From Nitriliruptoraceae bacterium (GTDB taxonomy: Bacteria > Actinomycetota > Nitriliruptoria > Nitriliruptorales > Nitriliruptoraceae): a stretch of DNA of 10,466 nucleotides. Shown here one piece after another: positions 7,701 through 10,466 of this stretch; positions within the stretch are counted from its first letter, which is position 1, and every line of letters starts with the position of its first letter. The notes beneath the pieces are model-generated. The model was given only the letters and a program-made list of their open reading frames with translations, did not search any database and was not told the origin of the DNA. The position numbers and the translations under genes were made by a program. The stretch lies in assembly GCA_007118045.1 (NCBI GenBank), contig SKTG01000027.1, positions 1-10,466 of the forward strand, in the 5' to 3' direction.

Positions 7701-8384
7701 CTCGGTGCCGAGCAGCATCGTGTTGATGTCCTTCTCGACCGTGAACTGGACGATCAGCGGGACACGGGCACCGCGCTCGACGAAGACGTCGTTCGCGGCG
7801 GCGACGGCGGCCTTGACCTGGAGCAGGTCGAAGGCCGTCTCCACCAGCAGCGCGTCGCAGCCGCCGTCGAGCAGTCCCCGGACCTGCCGGCGGTAGCCGT
7901 CCTCCATGGACGCGACGTCGATGAAGTCCTTGGTGGTCGCCGGGTCCTTGCCCAGCGAGAGCGAGGGCGCGCGCGTCCCGGGGCCGATCGAGCCAAGCAC
8001 CCACCGGGGGTCCCCCGCACCCGCGTACGCGTCCGCGGCGCGTCGGGCCACCTCGCCGGCCAGGCGGTTGAGCTCCTCCGTGTCGTCCTGCAGGCCGTAC
8101 TCGGCCAGGACCCACGGCGCCCCGCCGAACGTGTCGGTCTGCACGGCGTGCACACCGACGTCGAGGAAGTCGCGGTGGATCCGTTCGACCACGTCGGGTC
8201 GGCTACGGACCAGGACCTCGTTGCAACCGTCGAGGGCGTCGCCACCGAAGTCCGCCGCCGACAGCTCCGCGTTCTGCAACGACGTCCCCATACCCCCGTC
8301 GAGCACCACGACGCGTTCGCGGAACGCCGCGAGCAACGGATGCTCGGCGATCGGGGGGAGGGGGGTACGTGGCACGGAGCTCAT
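4704..8384 (-). CDS. metH: Cobalamin-dependent methionine synthase
   Basis: MetH transfers the methyl group of 5-methyl-THF via cob(I)alamin to homocysteine, giving methionine and THF. At 1226 residues it is full length (E. coli 1227). The homocysteine domain (about 15-330) has zinc-ligand cysteines in GMNC (Cys248) and GGCCGTT (Cys314, Cys315). The pterin domain spans about 370-640 (AIGERANANGSK, LVIDSTE, INSVNLEDGR). The cap and cobalamin domains span about 685-910 and contain VKGDVHDIGKN, whose His797 is the lower axial ligand. A Gln/Arg-rich linker of about 50 residues precedes the reactivation domain (about 960-1226), where Arg1168, Gly1172, Tyr1173, Cys1176 and Pro1177 fit the AdoMet motif RxxxGYxxCP. 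ATG at 8384 has no Shine-Dalgarno, but TACCAT lies 6 nt upstream, suggesting a leaderless mRNA. The 71-nt upstream gap is too short for a cobalamin riboswitch. Confidence 0.98.
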   Translation of the reverse strand: MSSVPRTPLPPIAEHPLLAAFRERVVVLDGGMGTSLQNAELSAADFGGDALDGCNEVLVRSRPDVVERIHRDFLDVGVHAVQTDTFGGAPWVLAEYGLQDDTEELNRLAGEVARRAADAYAGAGDPRWVLGSIGPGTRAPSLSLGKDPATTKDFIDVASMEDGYRRQVRGLLDGGCDALLVETAFDLLQVKAAVAAANDVFVERGARVPLIVQFTVEKDINTMLLGTEPLAAIAALDPLSIDVLGMNCATGPEDMREHVRTLSRASRLPISVVPNAGIPYLDGDRTVYPLDPAGLAEAQREFVSDLGVSLVGGCCGTTPAHLAAVVEAVGDLSPRPRAVDRPGAVRAGAAGSLTDPDALTPRQREHERGVVEVEWRPQLASLYTAVPIEQENAFLAIGERANANGSKAFRELLLAEDWDAAVQLARSQIREGAHVLDVCVDYVGRDGIPDITAIVDRYATQSTLPLVIDSTEAGLIEAALVRIGGRAVINSVNLEDGRVKADRLLPLAKRYGAAVIVLAIDEEGQARTADWKVEVCERVARIATEEYGLEPHDLIFDCLTFPLGSGQEDLRGDALQTLEAIERVKTAVPGCATTLGVSNVSFGLSAAARQVLNSVFLKEAMDRGLDSAIVHPGKILPLHRIPDEHVQVASDLINDRRGPTGMGGEAPADYDPLHHLMQLFEGESEAKATGEELAALPVEQRLERRIIDGDKDGIDADLDEALESHPPLEIINSFLLAGMATVGELFGSGQMQLPFVLQSAEAMKTAVAHLEPHIEEADGASSSKGRILLATVKGDVHDIGKNLVDIIMRNNGFDVINLGIKQPIDAIVGAAEEHRCDVIGMSGLLVKSTVIMRENLEELNARELATTYPVLLGGAALTRGYVEDDLRAVYEGEVFYCKDAFEGLRVLDAVMQARAAGEGQRTELSARRERRKPTVTRQQQDAPARDASGRPRSAVATDVEVPTPPFWGQRVVRGVPVGEVVPLINEVALFRNQWGFTPGDMKPDQYAELLDTKARPVLREWLARAQAEKVVTPEVVYGYYPANGDGDDLVVWDPEAPFDRELVRFRFPRQTTGRFLCISDFFRPVEQEVPDVLGLQVVTMGRRISDVAAGLFAEDRYQDYLFAHGFGVEMAEALAELWHRRIREELGILEEDGPTVQDWFRQGYRGSRYSFGYAACPDLEDQAKLFELVDPRLIDVELTDEFMLHPEQSTSAIVVHHPEAKYFNAR

Positions 8385-8390
8385 CCCCGG

Positions 8391-8396
8391 ATGGTA
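8391..8396 (-). promoter_or_regulatory. -10 element of a probable leaderless metH promoter
   Basis: On the minus strand TACCAT (4/6 to TATAAT, fitting TANNNT) ends 6 nt before the A of the metH ATG. Transcription would therefore start at or next to the start codon. This geometry is common for leaderless genes in actinobacteria and would explain the missing ribosome binding site. No good -35 hexamer is visible. Confidence 0.4.
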
Positions 8397-8400
8397 CGCA

Positions 8401-8421
8401 CGGACCGGGATGCCCGGTTCG
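8401..8421. promoter_or_regulatory. Near-perfect 9-3-9 dyad between metH and the divergent gene, putative operator
   Basis: The arms CGGACCGGG (8401-8409) and CCCGGTTCG (8413-8421) are reverse complements at 8 of 9 positions around a 3-bp ATG spacer; the inner six pairs are perfect. CGGACCGGG recurs as a direct copy at 8429-8437. If metH transcription starts at its ATG, the dyad covers about -17 to -37, overlapping the -35 region, so a bound protein could block metH. It lies at roughly -35 to -55 for the opposite gene. It precedes both likely start points, which favours a DNA operator over an RNA hairpin. The regulator is unknown. Confidence 0.45.
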
Positions 8422-8441
8422 CGTCCGGCGGACCGGGCCGC

Positions 8442-8447
8442 GATACT
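8442..8447 (+). promoter_or_regulatory. -10 element of a probable leaderless promoter for the 8456 gene
   Basis: GATACT (4/6 to TATAAT) ends 8 nt before the ATG at 8456, and no purine-rich ribosome binding site precedes that ATG. The arrangement mirrors the metH start on the other strand and again suggests leaderless transcription. The -35 region is poor. Confidence 0.35.
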
Positions 8448-8455
8448 CCGCCGCC

Positions 8456-8890
8456 ATGGTGTTCCGCCGCAAGCCAGACCTGCCCACCGAGCTGCACGCC
8501 CACTGGTGGGCCTTCCTCGACTGCGCCGAGGTGATCGAGGGCGGGCGGCGCGTGCTGCTCGGCGTGCTGCCGACCGGCCGCGTGGAGCCCGCCCCGATCG
8601 GGGTCGGGACCGACGCGGTCCGACGCGCCGTCGCGGACGCTCGCGAGTGGATGCCGCGTTGGTACCTCGAGGAGCTGGCCGACGACTGGCGGGAGTGCCA
8701 GGAGGCCCTCGACGAGGCCGAGACGGGCTGTGACGAGGTCGACCGGGTCGCCGCGTCGACCGGGGAGCTGGAGGAGCTCCTCGAGGTCGTGCAGGACGTG
8801 ATCGAGCCGCTCGACACCTTCGCCGACGCGGAACGCGGGTGGCGGCGTCGCTACCGGCTCCCGCGCGAGCGGGTGGACGCGCAGCCGTGA
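8456..8890 (+). CDS. Hypothetical protein upstream of and overlapping purM
   Basis: I do not recognise this 144-residue protein. It begins MVFRRKPDLPTELHAHWWAFLDCAEVI, is rich in Trp, Asp, Glu and Arg, and appears mostly helical, with an amphipathic acidic helical region at about 85-125 that could form a coiled coil. No signal peptide, membrane segment or cysteine motif stands out. ATG at 8456 is chosen because a possible -10 lies just upstream; extending the frame upstream would run across the promoter region into the 5' end of metH. Its TGA (8888-8890) overlaps the purM GTG (8887-8889) in a 4-nt GTGA junction, so the two are probably translationally coupled. purF commonly occupies this place upstream of purM in actinobacteria; this protein shows no purF features. 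A function linked to purM is only suggested by position. Confidence 0.75.
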   Translation: MVFRRKPDLPTELHAHWWAFLDCAEVIEGGRRVLLGVLPTGRVEPAPIGVGTDAVRRAVADAREWMPRWYLEELADDWRECQEALDEAETGCDEVDRVAASTGELEELLEVVQDVIEPLDTFADAERGWRRRYRLPRERVDAQP

Positions 8891-10170
8891 CCGGTGACGG
8901 GTCGGGAGCTCGGTCGCCGGACGGGGGCGAGCAGCGTGCGGACGGGGGCGAGCCACGTTCGAACGGCGACGAGTCGCGTTCGGACGGGGGCGAGTCGCGT
9001 TCGGACGGGGAGCCCCTCGCCGACGAGCTCCGCGGCGAGCAGGGGCAGGCGGACGCGCTGCGCGACGGGCGCGGCAGCGGGCCCCCGACACCGGCCAGGG
9101 ACGTGCCGCGCGGGCGTGACGAGGCCGGTCTGAGCTACGCCGACGCCGGCGTCGACCTCGACGCTGCCGACCGCAGCGTGGCGCTGCTGTCGGGGGTGCT
9201 CGAGCGGGCGTCCCGACCGGAGGTCCTGGGCGGCATCGGGGGTTTCGGCGGGCTGTTCGCCTTCGACGCACGTCGCTACGAGCAGCCGGTGCTGGTCAGT
9301 TCGACGGACGGCGTCGGCACCAAGGTCGAGCTCGCCCGCCAGCTCGGTGTGCTCGAAGGAGTCGGACGCGACCTCGTCGCGATGGTCGTCGACGACCTGG
9401 TGGTCACCGGCGCCGAGCCGCTGTTCTTCAACGACTACGTCTCGGTGGGGGCGCTCGACCCGGACCGCGTCGCCGAGCTGGTGCGCGGGATCGCCGCCGG
9501 GTGCGCGGAGGCGAACTGTGCGCTCGTGGGCGGCGAGACCGCCGAGCACCCCGGGCTGCTGGCGCCCGACGCCTTCGACCTCGCCGGCTTCGGTGTCGGG
9601 GTCGTGGAGCGCGACGAGATCCTGGGCAGCCACCGTGTCGAGTCGGGCGACGTCCTGCTGGCCCTGCCGTCGTCCGGGCTCCACAGCAACGGGTTCAGTC
9701 TGGTCCGTCGCATCGTCGCCGGGGCGGACCTGGAGGCCACGTACGGGTTCGACGAGCCGCTGGGTCAGGTGCTGTTGACGCCCACCAGGATCCACACCGC
9801 CGACTGCCTCGCGCTGTTGGAGGCCGCGACCGTGCACGCGTTGTGCCACGTCACCGGTGGTGGGCTGCCGGGCAACCTGCCGCGCGTGCTGCCCGAGGGG
9901 TCGGCGGCTGTCCTCGACGTGGACGGTTGGTCGTGGCCCCCGGTGTTCCGGTGGCTGGCCGAACGCGGTCCGGTCGCCGAGCAGGAGATGTGGCGGACCT
10001 TCAACTGCGGCGTGGGGATGGTCGCGGTCGTGCCACCGGAGGCGTTCGAACCGGCACGTGACGCGCTGCGGGCCCGGGGTGTGGAGGCGTGGCGGCTCGG
10101 TGTCGTCGAGCCGCGCGATCACGACGACCCGCCGGTACGGCTCGTCGGCCGGTCGGCAGGCCGGCGGTAG
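8887..10170 (+). CDS. purM: Phosphoribosylformylglycinamidine cyclo-ligase with N-terminal extension
   Basis: PurM (AIR synthetase) uses ATP to close the imidazole ring, converting FGAM to AIR, the fifth step of purine synthesis. The core, from about residue 82 (LSYADAGVDLDAAD), follows E. coli PurM throughout: PEVLGGIGGFGGLFAF, STDGVGTKVELA, VVDDLVVTGAEPLFFNDY, LVGGETAEHPG, SSGLHSNGFSLVRR, CHVTGGGLPGNLPRVLP and MWRTFNCGVGMV. From GTG at 8887 the protein has 427 residues against about 345 in E. coli. The excess is a hydrophilic N-terminal segment containing a heptapeptide repeat. The 4-nt overlap with the gene before supports this start by translational coupling. GTG at 9103 would give 355 residues, a normal length, but its only purine tract (AGGGA) is 1-2 nt away. 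Function is certain; the true N-terminus is not. Confidence 0.95.
   Translation: MTGDGSGARSPDGGEQRADGGEPRSNGDESRSDGGESRSDGEPLADELRGEQGQADALRDGRGSGPPTPARDVPRGRDEAGLSYADAGVDLDAADRSVALLSGVLERASRPEVLGGIGGFGGLFAFDARRYEQPVLVSSTDGVGTKVELARQLGVLEGVGRDLVAMVVDDLVVTGAEPLFFNDYVSVGALDPDRVAELVRGIAAGCAEANCALVGGETAEHPGLLAPDAFDLAGFGVGVVERDEILGSHRVESGDVLLALPSSGLHSNGFSLVRRIVAGADLEATYGFDEPLGQVLLTPTRIHTADCLALLEAATVHALCHVTGGGLPGNLPRVLPEGSAAVLDVDGWSWPPVFRWLAERGPVAEQEMWRTFNCGVGMVAVVPPEAFEPARDALRARGVEAWRLGVVEPRDHDDPPVRLVGRSAGRR
8919..9012 (+). repeat. 21-bp tandem repeats encoding a heptapeptide in the PurM extension
   Basis: Four 21-bp units (8919-8939, 8940-8960, 8961-8981, 8982-9002) and a partial fifth share a core GGACGGGGGCGAG. 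In the purM frame they encode DGGEQRA, DGGEPRS, NGDESRS, DGGESRS and then DGEP, a mixed-charge repeat likely to be disordered. The third unit is the most diverged. The unit length preserves reading frame, so copy-number changes would be tolerated if the region is translated. Confidence 0.9.
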
Positions 10171-10259
10171 CCGGGAGCCCCGCCCGCTCGGGCGCGACGA
10201 CCCGCCCCGTACGGTCGTCGGCAGGCCGGCGGTAGCCGGGAGCCTGGCTCGCTCGGACG
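10122..10259. repeat. Diverged tandem duplication of the purM 3' end
   Basis: Unit 1 (10122-10194, 73 bp) holds the last 15 codons of purM, the TAG stop (10168-10170) and 24 bp of flank. Unit 2 (10195-10259, 65 bp) follows directly. They begin with nearly the same CGACGACCCGCC, pass through GTACGG, share 28 identical bases (10152-10179 and 10217-10244) across the stop codon, and end CGCTCGGGCG versus CGCTCGGACG. Small gaps, mainly a 9-bp loss in unit 2, account for the length difference. It is older than the metH duplication, judged by divergence. Unit 1 contains a CGCCC/GGGCG hairpin (10181-10194) without a T-tract. Confidence 0.88.
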
Positions 10260-10282
10260 TGCGGCGGAACTCCGGTGGACGG

Positions 10283-10466
10283 TCACGGGCGCCAGAAGCG
10301 GCGCAACCCCCCGACGGCGGCGATGCGGCGTTCGGCGACCCGGGTCGCCGCCTCCTCGGTGCTGACCCGTTCGTCCCGGGCCACCTCGACGATGTGGCGC
10401 AGCGTGGTCGGGATCGCCTCGACCCGGGCACGGGCGCGTTCCGGCGAGTGACCGCCCGGGTGGAGC
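10283..10466 (-). CDS. Glu/Leu/Phe/Val dehydrogenase, C-terminal 60 residues only
   Basis: The minus strand reads from the right edge through 60 codons to a TGA at 10283-10285. The peptide has HSPERARARVEAIPTTLRHI, then ERVSTEEAATRVAERRI and ends RRFWRP. This resembles the C-terminal helices of leucine and valine dehydrogenases, which carry a family pattern close to R..I..T......A......T..AA.R.AE.RI. These enzymes deaminate branched-chain amino acids oxidatively with NAD+. The catalytic and nucleotide-binding regions lie outside the window, so substrate cannot be judged. From memory, a valine dehydrogenase gene lies near purM in Streptomyces, which agrees with this placement. It converges on purM across a 112-bp gap. 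Confidence 0.72.
   Translation of the reverse strand, partial: LHPGGHSPERARARVEAIPTTLRHIVEVARDERVSTEEAATRVAERRIAAVGGLRRFWRP

Noticed and set aside
8385..8455. Cobalamin or SAM riboswitch before metH
   Set aside because: The gap to the next gene is only 71 bp and the likely transcription start is at the ATG, leaving no room for a leader aptamer.
4593..8534. Two long plus-strand open frames (about 690 and 600 codons) opposite metH
   Set aside because: metH is complete on the minus strand with every catalytic motif. The plus-strand products are compositionally odd and carry no recognisable domain.
8919..9012. CRISPR-like or VNTR array
   Set aside because: The 21-bp units abut with no spacers and lie in frame within a probable coding region, so this is a coding minisatellite rather than CRISPR.
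8851..10431. Long minus-strand open frame opposite purM
   Set aside because: purM is certain on the plus strand. This frame also conflicts with the different minus frame that encodes the dehydrogenase C-terminus.
1..10466. A dedicated defence, toxin-antitoxin, biosynthetic-cluster or mobile system
   Set aside because: All recognisable genes are core metabolism, base composition looks uniform, and neither unknown gene shows toxin, nuclease, transposase or carrier-protein motifs.

Overview
This window looks like ordinary chromosomal DNA from a high-GC member of the Actinomycetota. The reasons are very high GC, strong G/C at third codon positions, GTG starts, probable leaderless promoters, and long spurious open frames opposite real genes. 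Acidic, Asp/Glu-rich proteins and a general likeness to deep-branching lineages such as Nitriliruptoria are only a hint; no species can be named from sequence alone.

Layout, left to right: (1) metF (minus; 3' end runs off the left edge), methylenetetrahydrofolate reductase. (2) An 892-residue minus-strand protein, an N-terminal GNAT acetyltransferase fused to a complete ADP-forming acyl-CoA synthetase module (PatA-like), 88 nt upstream of metF and probably co-transcribed with it. (3) A 316-bp divergent intergenic region holding four spaced copies of TCGGAT, two of them forming a perfect dyad. (4) A plus-strand gene for an acidic protein with a possible NTF2-like fold. (5) A 117-bp convergent junction made mostly of a 78-bp tandem duplication of the 3' end of metH. 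(6) metH (minus), complete cobalamin-dependent methionine synthase with all four modules. (7) A 71-bp divergent promoter region with a near-perfect 9-3-9 dyad and two probable leaderless starts. (8) A small unknown gene overlapping purM by 4 nt. (9) purM, with a non-homologous N-terminal extension built on a heptapeptide repeat. (10) A second 3'-end tandem duplication after purM. (11) The C-terminus of a Glu/Leu/Phe/Val dehydrogenase entering from the right on the minus strand.

Functionally this is one-carbon and amino-acid housekeeping. MetF makes 5-methyl-THF, MetH uses it to methylate homocysteine, and PurM closes the imidazole ring in purine synthesis, whose earlier and later steps use 10-formyl-THF. 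The acyl-CoA/acetyltransferase protein may link acyl-CoA metabolism to lysine acetylation. No phage, IS element, CRISPR array, RNA gene or dedicated new system was seen. The most distinctive features are the two independent tandem duplications of gene 3' ends at convergent junctions, the operator-like repeats, and the purM extension.
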